A DNA stretch of 64,000 bases. Origin: CAZSDP01 sp964605665. GTDB taxonomy: Bacteria; Planctomycetota; UBA8108; UBA1146. The stretch lies in the NCBI GenBank assembly GCA_964605665.1, contig CAZSDP010000005.1:89683-153682 (forward strand), read 5' to 3'. The notes below the pieces were generated by a model. The model saw only the letters and a program-made list of their open reading frames with translations. It had not been told where the DNA came from and made no database searches. The position numbers and the translations under genes are program-made. Position 1 is the first letter of the stretch. Each line of letters opens with the position of its first letter. This document shows positions 1-9,408 of this stretch, one piece after another.

Positions 1-68
1 CCGACTCCCGGGATATAGAAGACCGCATTACAGGTTTCCAGCTCGGAAGTATCTGGGGGAAGGCAATT

Positions 69-350
69 TCAGCCGCGCGACAATTCTCCCAAGCGGGTGA
101 TTCCGGTGACTTCATCCCGGGGGATCACGATGGTGCCGTGTTTAGCGAACACCCCAAACTTCGATGCTCGGGCGAGATACTCTTCTCGACTCGGTCCATC
201 TTCTTCAGCATCGTGGATGTCCACATCGTGAAGCATGACGTGGACATCATTTTCCTCGTGACAACGCCCCACATATGTCTTCGAGCCGGAGGTGGTCACG
301 ACCACAGTGATGCCGTGGAGTTCACCCAGGTCATCGTGAAAGGTCCCCAT
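69..350 (-). CDS. small conserved-looking hypothetical protein, coupled to bacilliredoxin
   Basis: This 93-residue protein has no function I recognise. It has a beta-strand-rich N-terminal half (GITVVVTTSGSKTYVGRC, then VHVMLHDVDIHD) and ends with a strand-like IPRDEVTGITRLGEL segment, which would suit a small barrel fold; that fold is inference. There is no signal peptide or membrane segment. Its ATG overlaps the stop codon of the upstream bacilliredoxin as TGATG, so the two are probably translated together from one transcript. The overlap and the codon pattern are the main support for it being real. Confidence 0.6.
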   Translation of the reverse strand: MGTFHDDLGELHGITVVVTTSGSKTYVGRCHEENDVHVMLHDVDIHDAEEDGPSREEYLARASKFGVFAKHGTIVIPRDEVTGITRLGELSRG

Positions 351-784
351 CAGGAACCAGCTTTCGCTTCACAGTGCTCATCGAATGCGGTGACCAGATC
401 AAAGGCGATGCTCTGCGGATCTCGACCTTCGATGTGGTGGCGAGGAACGAAGTGCACCAGCTCACCATTCTTGAAGAGGGCGATCGATGGACTGCTCGGG
501 GGAATGCCATCGCAAAATTCTCTGGCTCGCTGTGTCGCTTCGACATCTTGTCCTGCAAATACGGTCCCGACTCGGTCAGGTCTGTTTTCATGCTGCAGAG
601 AGAGTGCGACACCGGGTCGAGCGCCACCTGCTGCGCAACCACAGACTGAATTCACGACGACCATCGTCGTGCCGGTCTTTTGATTCAAGAATGCATCCAC
701 TTCGTCCGCGTCACGTAACTCTTGGACTCCGATGCTCGCAAGTTCTTCTCGCATCGGTGCAATCATCTCTTCGGGGTATGGCAT
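350..784 (-). CDS. BrxA/BrxB-type bacilliredoxin (YphP/YqiW family)
   Basis: This is a 144-residue thioredoxin-fold protein of the bacilliredoxin family, which removes low-molecular-weight thiols from cytoplasmic protein cysteines or acts as a related disulfide isomerase. The family motif CGC lies at residues 48-50 in the context VVVNSVCGCAAGGARPGVA. The opening MPYPEEMIAPMREEL and the later PPSSPSIALFKNGELVHFVPRH segment are typical of the family, as is the length. An AAGGAG Shine-Dalgarno sits about seven bases before the ATG. The small gene downstream starts inside this stop codon. Planctomycetes are not known to use bacillithiol universally, so the physiological thiol is open. Confidence 0.9.
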   Translation of the reverse strand: MPYPEEMIAPMREELASIGVQELRDADEVDAFLNQKTGTTMVVVNSVCGCAAGGARPGVALSLQHENRPDRVGTVFAGQDVEATQRAREFCDGIPPSSPSIALFKNGELVHFVPRHHIEGRDPQSIAFDLVTAFDEHCEAKAGS

Positions 785-946
785 TTCGGTCTCCTTTGGA
801 TCAAGTTTCGTCTGAGGTGGATCTCTTCAAACTGGTCGATTTGATAGAGACCCCGTTCGGTCCTGTATGGGGGGATCCTAACGAAGGAAAGAAGGAGAGG
901 CAATCATCGTGAAGCCGAAGTTGTCGAGCTTCTTGCGGTGAAAACA

Positions 947-2866
947 TCAGTGGCAGCAGTCGCCTGGGGGTGAAGGATGAGATCGATCGCTCGGGCCGTG
1001 CTGATGACCCCCGTCAGGAGGGGCGATCACCTGTCCGACGAAGCCTCGAGGGCCTTGTCGAAGCAGGCTGGAGATAAAGATAGCGGTCAGGAGTAGCAGG
1101 GCGCCGAATCGGAGGGGATCCTCCCCGAACGCTAGAGAGTCGTCGGTGTCCGATGCATGGTGGTCATGTCCGTCGTGGTCGTGATCATCGTGGTCATGAT
1201 TGTCGTGATCGTGATCGTGGTGATGAGCGTCTTCTAGGCCGAGGCTCGTTTGCGGAGAATCGCCACGACGGTCGAAGTGGGTTTCTACCGATCCAATTAC
1301 GCTGTCGATGGCGATCCCGATGCCGATTGCGCCGATCGCCATCGTGAGCGCAAATGCGAGGGCGACCTTTCGTCCATGGAGTTGGGTCAGAATTCCAAAA
1401 GTGGTGACATTGGTCGCGGGTCCGGTGAGGAGGAAGGCGAGCGCTGCTCCCGGCGACACTCCCTGAGCCACCAGAACTGCGGCAATCGGCGTAGCGCCAG
1501 ATGCGCAGACGTAGATTGGCAGTCCGAGGAGAGCGAATACCGGGACTTGAAGGTGGGGCGGAATCTCCTCGAGCCAAGCACCTCCCAAGAGCGGCCAGGC
1601 GACCGCTGCGATGGCCAAACCGAGGAGGAGCCATGGTGCGGTGTCATCGACCAGCTCTACAAATCCTGCGTGGAGTCCTTTGCGGAGTCGTTCTCGTGGA
1701 GGGCCTTCAATCTTTGGAGGTTGTCGGCCACCGACCGAATCTTGCTTCTTGGAGACCCAACGTCCCAGTCCCCAGCCGACCAAGAGAGCGAGCGTTCCTG
1801 CCGCGATCACCCGAGCAATTGCAAAGGGTCCGTCGAGCAGAGTTACCGAGAGAATCACCGCATCGATGCCGAGTTCTGGGGCTGCGATCAGCAGTGCGAT
1901 TGCCGCGGTGGACGGGACGCCCCGCTCGATAAGTCCTTTATAGATTGGCAAGACTCCGCACGAGCAGATCGGGATTGGAAGGGCGAAGAGAACTCCTCGA
2001 GCGGCAGAGCCTAGTCCTCCGCCTCGTCCGAGCCACATGACAGTGGCTGCCGGTAGGAAAGCGAAGACGAGCCCCGCTGCGAGGTAGGCGAGCAATAGTG
2101 CTGGGGCACTTTCCAGAGCGAGTTCTGTGAAGAGGGAAACGAAGGAATTCCCTGCTTCGGCGTGGCTGTGATGATGATGGGGTCCGGGATGTGCGTGTCC
2201 AAGAGAGTAGATCACGACCACGATTCCAATGAGCGCCCCAATCGATCCGGCGAACTTCCCTCGTCGGTCGTAGAGGTCGACGACTGGTCCGTGGACATGG
2301 ACCAAAACGTGAAGTAGAGAGCCGGCGACGAGCGCCGAGAAGAGAGAGATCCCTTGGCTTCCAAGTTTCTCGAGCCACGCTTCCCCAGCAAAAAACCCGA
2401 TGGTCGTCGCGATACCGATACCAACTAAGACCGCGATCGCGACTCCACGACCGTAGGCGGGTCGCAGTAGCCACCAAGCTGCGATACTGACCGGCAAGCG
2501 ATGCAGAATCACCGCGAGCATCAGAGCAGGGGCGACCCCTCCCGAAATGGCGATGCCATCGGTCAAGGCGTGGCAGATCACGCCGACCATTCCGAGAATC
2601 AGCGCTAAAGCGTGTGCACGTGCGGCACCTCGGGCACGAAGCCTCTCGAAGGCGGTGGGAGCGAAGAGGCCCAAGAGTGCGAGGAGGATGGCGAGCCAAC
2701 CCCCTTGCTCAACAGCGTGCGGAACGATGTCGAGGCAAACGAGTCCACCGACCGCGAAGAGAGTGAAACCATCGAGCATCGCGAGCAAGGCGCGGTGCTT
2801 GCGCGCTACCCAGAGAAGGATCGGCCCGAGCAATAGAAGAAGCAAGCTGATGATCAGCGCGGTCAT
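947..2866 (-). CDS. His-rich metal permease: ZIP-like N-terminal half plus ArsP/DUF318-type permease (SO_0444-like)
   Basis: This is a polytopic inner-membrane protein of 639 residues. The C-terminal two thirds resemble the ArsP/DUF318 permease family, in particular the SO_0444-type putative Cu/Zn exporters; the block with GRGGGLGSAARGVLFALPIPICSCGVLPIYKGLIERG and the later LTGPATNVTTFGIL are family landmarks. The first about 220 residues look like a ZIP transporter core, with HALTDGIAISGG and HRLPVSIAAWW helices. A histidine run (HAHPGPHHHHSH) joins the halves, a long His/Asp-rich stretch follows near residues 555-590, and the protein ends in DCCH, all plausible metal-binding segments. The start has GAAGGAGAGG upstream. 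Substrate and direction (likely Zn or Cu efflux) are inferred. Confidence 0.75.
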   Translation of the reverse strand: MTALIISLLLLLLGPILLWVARKHRALLAMLDGFTLFAVGGLVCLDIVPHAVEQGGWLAILLALLGLFAPTAFERLRARGAARAHALALILGMVGVICHALTDGIAISGGVAPALMLAVILHRLPVSIAAWWLLRPAYGRGVAIAVLVGIGIATTIGFFAGEAWLEKLGSQGISLFSALVAGSLLHVLVHVHGPVVDLYDRRGKFAGSIGALIGIVVVIYSLGHAHPGPHHHHSHAEAGNSFVSLFTELALESAPALLLAYLAAGLVFAFLPAATVMWLGRGGGLGSAARGVLFALPIPICSCGVLPIYKGLIERGVPSTAAIALLIAAPELGIDAVILSVTLLDGPFAIARVIAAGTLALLVGWGLGRWVSKKQDSVGGRQPPKIEGPPRERLRKGLHAGFVELVDDTAPWLLLGLAIAAVAWPLLGGAWLEEIPPHLQVPVFALLGLPIYVCASGATPIAAVLVAQGVSPGAALAFLLTGPATNVTTFGILTQLHGRKVALAFALTMAIGAIGIGIAIDSVIGSVETHFDRRGDSPQTSLGLEDAHHHDHDHDNHDHDDHDHDGHDHHASDTDDSLAFGEDPLRFGALLLLTAIFISSLLRQGPRGFVGQVIAPPDGGHQHGPSDRSHPSPPGDCCH

Positions 2867-3098
2867 GGTGATCGCCTCTCCTTCATCGGGACGGACTCGG
2901 AATTCTCTTGGGGAACAGCACGAGCGCTCTTTGGCCGCGCATGATTCACGAACTGGGCTTCAGAATCGATCCCCGAATTCGAGAATTTTTCGGTGATCTC
3001 CAAGATTGCCGCAGTGGAGGCATGGAAGCGTGGATCCGCGCGTACCTCCTCATTCGGTTTGGCCATCGATTCTCGCCGGGGTGTAGTGAAGTAGAGGA

Positions 3099-5468
3099 AT
3101 GCTGGCTAAGCTGTTCAGGGTACCAGATCTCGCCAACTCACCCCTTTACCTCGAACGGGGCATGATGAGCCACGAAGCACTTCCCGACGGTCCTGAGCTC
3201 GAATCGCTCCCGAAGGATGGCGGTTCCCAATTCAATCGACTCGTTTTCGAGTCGAGCCCATATCTCCGCCAACACGCCGCCAACCCGGTGGATTGGTATC
3301 CGTGGGGGGACGAGGCGTTCGCCAGAGCTCGAGAGCTCGATCGGCCCATTTTTCTTTCTGTCGGCTACTCCACCTGTCATTGGTGCCATGTCATGGAGAG
3401 AGAGTCCTTCGAAAATAAAGAGATTGCGCAGCTTTTGAGCGACCACTTCGTGGCGGTCAAAGTTGATCGTGAAGAAAGGCCTGATGTCGACGAGATCTAC
3501 ATGAAATCGACTCAGCTGATGACGGGGCAGGGAGGGTGGCCAAATTCGGTTTGGTTGACTCCTGATCGCAAGCCTTGGTACGCCGGAACCTACTTTCCTC
3601 CCGAGGACCTTCCGGGGCGCAATGGTTTCAAGACTGTGCTTCGTCATCTCGATCGGGTTTGGAGGGAAGAGCGAGCTCAGGTTGATGAGCAAGCGGACCG
3701 ATTGGTTGAGGCGGTGCGCGGTGCTTGTGGAGGTGGTGAAGAGGTCGATCGCAAGAGTGATTCGGTTCCGGGACTACCGGATGTCGATCGTTGGCTCCAT
3801 GAGCTTCAGAGAACTTTCGATCGACAGTACGGAGGGTTTGGGGGTGCTCCCAAGTTTCCTCCCCATGGCACTCTTCGGATCTTGCTCGAAATCGTGGCTG
3901 AGGAGGACACCGCTCAATCGCCGAACCAACCTCAGTCGAACTCAGAAGCTCGAGAGATGCTCACTCGAACGGTCGATGCTCTCTGCCGGGGCGGAATCCA
4001 TGATCAGATCGGCGGAGGATTCCATCGATACTCGACCGACCGAGAGTGGCTTCTCCCACACTTCGAAAAGATGCTCTACGACAATGCGCAGCTGCTGGCA
4101 GTGCTCGGGCGAGCTGCGCACCAGGGGATTCAGGGTGCGCGCACCGCTGCTGAGGGCATCGTCTCATGGGTCGAGCGAGAGATGCTCTCACCAGAGGGAG
4201 GCGTTTACGCGGCGCTCGATGCGGATAGCGAAGGGGTGGAGGGAAAGTGTTACCTCTGGACGCCTGAAGAAGTACTCGCGGTGTTGGGTGAAGATCGAGG
4301 CCGGCGTTTCTGTCGAGCCTACGACATCAGCGAAGATGGAAACTTCGTGGAGGAAGCGACGCGAGAGCGACCTGGGAGCTCGGTGCCGCGACAGTTGCAC
4401 ACTCTTGAAGAGTCAGCTCAGGCACTCGGAGTCGAGTTGGCGGATTTTCAGGAAGAGTTGGTCCAATCTCGGTTGGAACTCTTAGCGATCCGGAGTGAAC
4501 GGATCGCTCCTCACCGCGACGACAAGGTGGTGACCTCATGGGCTGCGATGTTCGCTGGCGCTCTCGCTGAGGCGGGAACCTTGCTCGGCAAATCGCAGTG
4601 GGTGACTCGTGCTCAGGAGATCCTCCGGTTTCTCCACCGTGTGCATGTTGTCGAGGGGGCGCTCCACCGGTCGAGTCGCGGTGAAGTCTTGGGACCACTT
4701 GGGTTTCTCGAAGACTACGCGGCGCTTGGTTTGGCTTGCCTCGATATCGAATCTGCGACAGGAGATGCGGAGTGGCGTTCGAAGGCGAGGCGATGTGCGG
4801 CGCAGATCACTGAACGTTTCGCCCATCCGACCGGTGGCTTCTATGACGCTGCGGAAGACCATGACCATCTCATCCTGCGTCCCAGAGATCCGTTCGATCC
4901 AGCGATGCCATCTGGAAATGGACTGGCGGCGCAACTCTTCCACCGCCTCTACATCTTGGAGGAGGATCCGGTCGACGGACAGATTGTCGAAAATAGCTTA
5001 AGGACCTTTGCCGAGGCTCTACAGAGGGCCCCTCGTGGTACGGAGTCACTCTTGGAGGTGGTCCGCTCCCGCGCGCTGATCGATCGTCCCGGTGCTCCTG
5101 AGGGAGGAGTCGTGGCGGTTCCCTGGAATCATGGTTCGATTCAGGTGCGACTCAGCCAATTGACCGTCGAACGAGGAGAATCAGTCGACGTTCAACTGGA
5201 CGGGGCTTTCGGGGTCTCCGGGCGCTGGCAGAATGCGCAAGGGGATCAGGGACCCGCCGTGACTTGTGTGGAGGCGACCGGGCTCGAGTGGAGCGAAACG
5301 GCAAGGGAGGCGAGTATGGTGCGGGGGACCCTACAGGTCCCGACTCACCAGGAGCCTGGACCCACGCAAGTGACACTTCGTTGGCGTGGCACCCCTTGTC
5401 GAGCGGAACTCTGTATGCCCGAGGTCGACGTCGAGGTGGCGTTCGCGATTCTCGTCCTCGACCGTTAG
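3099..5468 (+). CDS. DUF255 / YyaL-type thioredoxin-domain protein (spermatogenesis-associated protein 20 family)
   Basis: This 789-residue cytoplasmic protein has an N-terminal DUF255 thioredoxin-like domain followed by an (alpha/alpha)6-barrel-like region resembling N-acylglucosamine 2-epimerases. Diagnostic features are SSPYLRQHAANPVDWYPWG near residues 52-70, the active-site-like CHWC at residues 93-96, DREERPDVDEIY and GGWPNSVWLTPD. GGFGGAPKFPPHG and the later FEKMLYDNAQLL belong to the barrel part. The biochemical role of the family is unsettled. The start is uncertain: no good Shine-Dalgarno precedes the first ATG, and a double ATG at 3162/3165 would remove 21-22 non-conserved residues. 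Length suits the family. It stands alone, convergent with the DUF1501 gene. Confidence 0.9.
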   Translation: MLAKLFRVPDLANSPLYLERGMMSHEALPDGPELESLPKDGGSQFNRLVFESSPYLRQHAANPVDWYPWGDEAFARARELDRPIFLSVGYSTCHWCHVMERESFENKEIAQLLSDHFVAVKVDREERPDVDEIYMKSTQLMTGQGGWPNSVWLTPDRKPWYAGTYFPPEDLPGRNGFKTVLRHLDRVWREERAQVDEQADRLVEAVRGACGGGEEVDRKSDSVPGLPDVDRWLHELQRTFDRQYGGFGGAPKFPPHGTLRILLEIVAEEDTAQSPNQPQSNSEAREMLTRTVDALCRGGIHDQIGGGFHRYSTDREWLLPHFEKMLYDNAQLLAVLGRAAHQGIQGARTAAEGIVSWVEREMLSPEGGVYAALDADSEGVEGKCYLWTPEEVLAVLGEDRGRRFCRAYDISEDGNFVEEATRERPGSSVPRQLHTLEESAQALGVELADFQEELVQSRLELLAIRSERIAPHRDDKVVTSWAAMFAGALAEAGTLLGKSQWVTRAQEILRFLHRVHVVEGALHRSSRGEVLGPLGFLEDYAALGLACLDIESATGDAEWRSKARRCAAQITERFAHPTGGFYDAAEDHDHLILRPRDPFDPAMPSGNGLAAQLFHRLYILEEDPVDGQIVENSLRTFAEALQRAPRGTESLLEVVRSRALIDRPGAPEGGVVAVPWNHGSIQVRLSQLTVERGESVDVQLDGAFGVSGRWQNAQGDQGPAVTCVEATGLEWSETAREASMVRGTLQVPTHQEPGPTQVTLRWRGTPCRAELCMPEVDVEVAFAILVLDR

Positions 5469-5490
5469 AGCTCGAGCGGCTGCCGCTTCT

Positions 5491-6714
5491 TCAGGAGTTT
5501 GAAATCAGCTTGGCGATCGGGGCGTAGTCACCAAATGGACTCGCTTCGGAGAGTTTCCACCAGTCTTCGCGAATCATCGCGTAGAGCTGGCGATAGTCGG
5601 TGGTGAACTGCAGGTCATTTCTCACCAATGAACCGAGATCGGGCTGCTTTCCAAACAATCCTCCCGTGACCTTTCCGCCGAGTGCGAAGTGGGGGGCGGC
5701 GGTTCCATGGTCGGTACCGCCGCTGCCATTCTCGGAGGCACGGCGTCCGAACTCTGAGTAGGTGACGATCAAAACTCGGTCCCAGAGTTTCGCATCAATC
5801 AAGGCGCGTCGGAGTGCAGCCAGGCCTTGTGCGAGTTCACCGAGGAGCCTCGCGTGCTGAGGAATCTGGTTGGCGTGGGTGTCGAAGCCGCCATGGAACA
5901 GCTTCATAACACTGACCGGAACCTCCGCCGCAATCAGTTCTGCGGCGGTACGACATTGCCGACCGAACCCTGAACTGGGGAATTCGGTTCCCAGCGCGGG
6001 CGCTTGTTGACGACGCTCTTCGATCAACTCCGCCGCACGTCGAATCTCCGCATTGACTTCGAGGACTCGATCGAGGGCTCGGTGTCCGAGGTGACCGGGG
6101 GCAGGTTCGAGACGTCGTGCTTGTCGACTGAATGTTCTTGGATCACGAAGAACGATGTTGGCAATCCCTGCCCCATCGAGAGGGCCAGGATTGTCACGCC
6201 CGAGCACGATCGAGTCTGCCGCTTGCCCCTTTGGCCGTTCGGTCGATTGAAGAGTGCGGGCAAGCCAACCATCATCGAGGAACTGATCACTATTGCTGGC
6301 GGTCTCCCATATCTCGATCGACCGAAAATGAGAACGGTTCGGCTGAGGATATCCAAGTCCGAGAATGATCCCGAGATCTTGTGCCTCCCATGCGCTCATC
6401 AGTGGGTTCAAAGAGCGATGCATCGCGAGTTCATCTGTGATGGTGAGCAAATCATCCGACTTCAGGGCAAGGCGTGGTCGGAGTTCTCGGTAACGTTCAT
6501 CACGATGGGGAACAATGGTGTTCAATCCATCATTGCCGCCGGAGAGTTCGACAAGAATGAGAATTCGCCCCTCGTCACCCAAGCCAAAGGTCGATGGGGG
6601 AGTGTCCTTCTCTTGATCGTCGATGAGATTCATCGCTCTGCCAAAGAGCGGAGCAGAGAACATCGGAAGACAAGCGAGCCCACTGATTCGGACGAAGTCG
6701 CGTCGATCGAGCAT
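5491..6714 (-). CDS. DUF1501 domain protein with Tat-type leader
   Basis: This 407-residue protein of the DUF1501 family is sulfatase/alkaline-phosphatase-like in fold. The N-terminus LDRRDFVRISGLACLPMFSAP is a twin-arginine-type leader, so export is expected. Family signatures include ILVELSGGNDGLNTIVPH, YPQPNRSHFRSIEIWETAS and a C-terminal VTYSEFGRRASENGSGGTDHGTAAPHFALGG. I chose the ATG at 6714 because GGAG lies nine bases upstream; an in-frame TTG at 6729 is the alternative. It lies directly downstream of a DUF1800 gene on the same strand with about 20 bases between, the standard planctomycete pairing. The molecular function of this pair is not established. Confidence 0.9.
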   Translation of the reverse strand: MLDRRDFVRISGLACLPMFSAPLFGRAMNLIDDQEKDTPPSTFGLGDEGRILILVELSGGNDGLNTIVPHRDERYRELRPRLALKSDDLLTITDELAMHRSLNPLMSAWEAQDLGIILGLGYPQPNRSHFRSIEIWETASNSDQFLDDGWLARTLQSTERPKGQAADSIVLGRDNPGPLDGAGIANIVLRDPRTFSRQARRLEPAPGHLGHRALDRVLEVNAEIRRAAELIEERRQQAPALGTEFPSSGFGRQCRTAAELIAAEVPVSVMKLFHGGFDTHANQIPQHARLLGELAQGLAALRRALIDAKLWDRVLIVTYSEFGRRASENGSGGTDHGTAAPHFALGGKVTGGLFGKQPDLGSLVRNDLQFTTDYRQLYAMIREDWWKLSEASPFGDYAPIAKLISNS

Positions 6715-6733
6715 CGGGGTATTCTCCAAATTC

Positions 6734-8455
6734 CTACTTCAGTTGGTAAGTGGGGTCGAGTAACAGCCGCTTCAGAGACTCCAGTGGTCGCTCATCGGCT
6801 GGTTGAGGCATCACCGGCGAGAGGGGGAGGAGGAGTTTGGCTAACTCGTTCGCGCGTTGTGAATCGGATGTCCCGAGATCACGCCATTCCTGAATCAGCT
6901 CTCCCATCGGCGGGTTTCTCCGCATCGATCCGCGACGACTTCCTCCTCGCTGTGGAGGTCTTCTCCGATCACGGTCGATTCTGTCGCGGCCCATCTCTCG
7001 ATCGGCGTCCGGTTCCATTTGACCTGGTCTACCAGGGGTTGGAGCGCCGCGGCGGTCGCTCGGCCGCAGTCCGACGAGGGCGCGTTCGAGGAATTGTCGC
7101 CGCCCGAGTAGTGAGCTCGAGGTGATCCAACGATCGTAACCGGGCCAGCCCTTCACATTCGGTGGATTGAAGAGGCTCTGTCCCAAGCCGGTGCTGGCCC
7201 TCGAAAGGCTCTGGGGTGGAACGTCGTCCAGTTGCAATAATCGGGCGGTTCCGACGACCACATCGATCGGTGACTTGATCAGTGCTCCCCGATTCAAGGG
7301 GCTCCAAAATGCGTTCGAAAGGAGCATCTCGCGGTAGAGCGGTTTCAATTCGTACCCTGATGCGCGGAAGATCTCGGCGAGTCTTGCGACCTCTTCCGCT
7401 TGTGGCTCGGGCGAAATGAACTCGTGCCAGAGACTCTCGACGATGAAATCAGCGACTCGTTCCTGTTCGAGCAGAATTCTCAATATGTCATCTACTGTGT
7501 GACGACCGGTGTTGCCCATGAAGGTCTTTGTGCCCCGGTCATGGCGGCGCGCGACATGTTGAACCGATCCCGTTCGGCGATCGACACGCCAGCCCGTGAG
7601 TGCTCGGGCGGCTTCCTTGATATCCGTTTCCGAGTAGTGACCCTCACCGAGGGTGAACAGTTCGAGCAATTCACGCGCGTAGTTTTCGTTCGGCTTTTGG
7701 CGTTCATTCTGTTGGGTGTCGAGGTAGATGACCATCGCAGCATCGAGAGTCACCGCACGAAGAAACTCACGAAAGTTGCCCGCTGCGTGCTTTCGAAAGA
7801 GGGAGTTTTGTCGCCACATAAATTCTGGGTCACGGACTTTTCTTTGCTCCGAAACGAAGTGATTGTGCCAAAACAAAACCAGTCTTTCGGTGAACGGTGA
7901 GTCGGTGAGCACCATCTCTGCCGTCCACCACGCTTGCAATTCCTGCCCATGGCGACGTGCCTGGCGCTGAAACTGTTGACGCTCTTCGCGGGAGATTCCC
8001 CGCCCGGGAACTCGGTCCGATCTCGGCATTTGCAAGAAAGAGGGCTCAGGCAGGAGGCTCTCTTCGACCAGACCGGAAAGAATTGAGTCGACCGCATCGG
8101 AACGAGAGAGTTGCGCGGTGGCTTGGATCTCTCCGATAGAGCCTCCAAATCCGGTCCGCGACAAAAGGTGTCGAGCATCCTCGACTCCCAGTAAGGCTGG
8201 ATTTGGCAAGAGTGCATCGTCTCCGGTGATCGGGGCACTCTGTCCGTCGAGAATCCCAACTGTCACGACACACCAGAGAGTGAGACACGATCGAAGTAAG
8301 ATCTGACGCCGGCGGTGACGACTGCTACTCCGGTCGTGCGGCTTTGTCAGGGGGTGGGTGCCGCTAGGAGCGAACTCGATCTGTCGAACCTCTATTGGAG
8401 GCTCTAGACGCACTCGATGCTCTACTTCTCGATGCTCTATTTGCTGCGGAGCCAT
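6734..8455 (-). CDS. DUF1800 domain protein, exported
   Basis: This DUF1800 family protein has 573 residues from the chosen ATG. Family marks include RHLLSRTGFGG, the MVLTDSPFTERLVLFWHNHFVSEQ block, NENYARELLELFTLGEGHYSETDIKEAARALTGW, and PPNVKGWPGYDRWITSS. A hydrophobic segment after an Arg-rich patch (RHRRRQILLRSCLTLWCVVTVG) looks like a signal peptide, but about 40 residues precede it, including degenerate five-residue repeats (IEHRE, VEHRV) encoded by a 15-bp tandem duplication at 8413-8442. GGAG five bases before the ATG at 8455 supports this start; a longer frame reaches 8581. The C-terminal region is Pro/Arg-rich. It is co-directional with the DUF1501 gene and probably in one operon. 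Confidence 0.88.
   Translation of the reverse strand: MAPQQIEHREVEHRVRLEPPIEVRQIEFAPSGTHPLTKPHDRSSSRHRRRQILLRSCLTLWCVVTVGILDGQSAPITGDDALLPNPALLGVEDARHLLSRTGFGGSIGEIQATAQLSRSDAVDSILSGLVEESLLPEPSFLQMPRSDRVPGRGISREERQQFQRQARRHGQELQAWWTAEMVLTDSPFTERLVLFWHNHFVSEQRKVRDPEFMWRQNSLFRKHAAGNFREFLRAVTLDAAMVIYLDTQQNERQKPNENYARELLELFTLGEGHYSETDIKEAARALTGWRVDRRTGSVQHVARRHDRGTKTFMGNTGRHTVDDILRILLEQERVADFIVESLWHEFISPEPQAEEVARLAEIFRASGYELKPLYREMLLSNAFWSPLNRGALIKSPIDVVVGTARLLQLDDVPPQSLSRASTGLGQSLFNPPNVKGWPGYDRWITSSSLLGRRQFLERALVGLRPSDRRGAPTPGRPGQMEPDADREMGRDRIDRDRRRPPQRGGSRRGSMRRNPPMGELIQEWRDLGTSDSQRANELAKLLLPLSPVMPQPADERPLESLKRLLLDPTYQLK
8413..8442. repeat. 15-bp tandem duplication at the DUF1800 5' end
   Basis: Two adjacent copies of CTCGATGCTCTA(C/T)TT differ at one base. 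They are read on the minus strand as the start of the DUF1800 protein just before its signal peptide. This is one of several 15-bp arrays in the window. Confidence 0.75.
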
Positions 8456-8760
8456 CGACTCTCCATTCAATTGGGGGCTCTCTGTCCTAGGATGAGAACC
8501 CCACAAGCTGTGTGAAGTCGCGCACCAACCGATCGAACTCTGCTTCGAGGGGGTGGCTCCTTTGGCACCAATTGGCGACAATTGTAGACTGTGGTCTAAA
8601 GAACGGGAGTGGATGCCGCCCGATGCGGGGTCTCGTCAGCTCTGACGCTTCACGGCTCGGTGAGATCAAACAGCGGATACGCCGCGAAGTGCTCTCTCTG
8701 CGTTTCTCATCACTATTGCGAGGGAGGATCCACCTCCTTCGCAGGGAGAATGACAACTCG

Positions 8761-9312
8761 ATGCCTCCGATCCTCATCCGATATCGTCTCGATTGGCATG
8801 AGTACTGGCGTGCTCATGAGATCTGCTGGCGAGCGGAAACGGGACCACTGTTCTTGATGTTGGTCCCATTGACCGGCTGGGTTGCACTCATCACCGGATT
8901 TGTGATGGTGATTCTCAACATCAGTGCCGACCTCGCCCCCGTTTTTTGGTTGTTTGGCCTGGCGTTCCTGTCGACGAAGCCGTTGCGCAGGTATTCGGCG
9001 CGGCGTGCGTTCGCAAAACGGGGCGGGAGTGACGAAGTTTCGATTCTCTTCGAGAACGATGGAATTCAAGTCGAGCTGGGGGATAGACCTCCGCTGCAGA
9101 GTCTCTGGAGTCAATACCGGTTCGTTCTTGTCACCAGTGAGGGATTCTATCTGGAGGGGGGAGATCGGGGTGACAGGAATCGAACGGCGGGTCGAGCGAC
9201 TTCGATCTGGCTTCCCTATTCAGGATTTGTAGAGCAGGGTGAGATCGATCGTTTCGAGGCGGAAATTCAGCGTCGGAAACTCCCCATCCTCGACCGAAGC
9301 TCGGTGGGATGA
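8761..9312 (+). CDS. YcxB-like membrane protein
   Basis: This 183-residue protein has an N-terminal strand (IRYRLDWHEYWRAHE), two closely spaced hydrophobic helices (about residues 29-75: LFLMLVPLTGWVALITGFVMVIL and LAPVFWLFGLAFL), and a C-terminal soluble domain with the pattern of YcxB-like proteins (VSILFENDGIQVEL, then SLWSQYRFVLVTSEGFYL, IWLPYSGF). The ATG at 8761 was chosen because everything upstream in frame lacks this character and the protein begins at the expected first strand. Function is unknown for the family. It is divergent from the DUF1800 gene and convergent with the aldolase. Confidence 0.65.
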   Translation: MPPILIRYRLDWHEYWRAHEICWRAETGPLFLMLVPLTGWVALITGFVMVILNISADLAPVFWLFGLAFLSTKPLRRYSARRAFAKRGGSDEVSILFENDGIQVELGDRPPLQSLWSQYRFVLVTSEGFYLEGGDRGDRNRTAGRATSIWLPYSGFVEQGEIDRFEAEIQRRKLPILDRSSVG

Positions 9313-9408
9313 TCTTCATGCTGGCAGATGCGTTCGGCGGGGAGTCTTCGCACCGGATCGATTTCCATCGAGAGACCGATCCGGCGCAGAGTCTTCGACC
9401 TCGAAACT

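Noticed and set aside
1..68. possible gene end at the left edge
   Set aside because: Too short to distinguish coding from non-coding in any frame.
138..683. 181-codon plus-strand frame opposite the bacilliredoxin
   Set aside because: It is antisense to two well-supported genes and shows no domain.
2863..3066. 67-codon frame on the minus strand whose stop overlaps the permease start; another frame of the same DNA shows CxxCG
   Set aside because: Composition is not protein-like, no good ribosome binding site precedes it, and the CxxCG frame has an internal stop. I considered a decayed Fur-type regulator but could not align it.
6004..7125. 373-codon plus-strand frame opposite DUF1501/DUF1800
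   Set aside because: Long only because of high GC and few stops; its sequence is a shadow of conserved genes.
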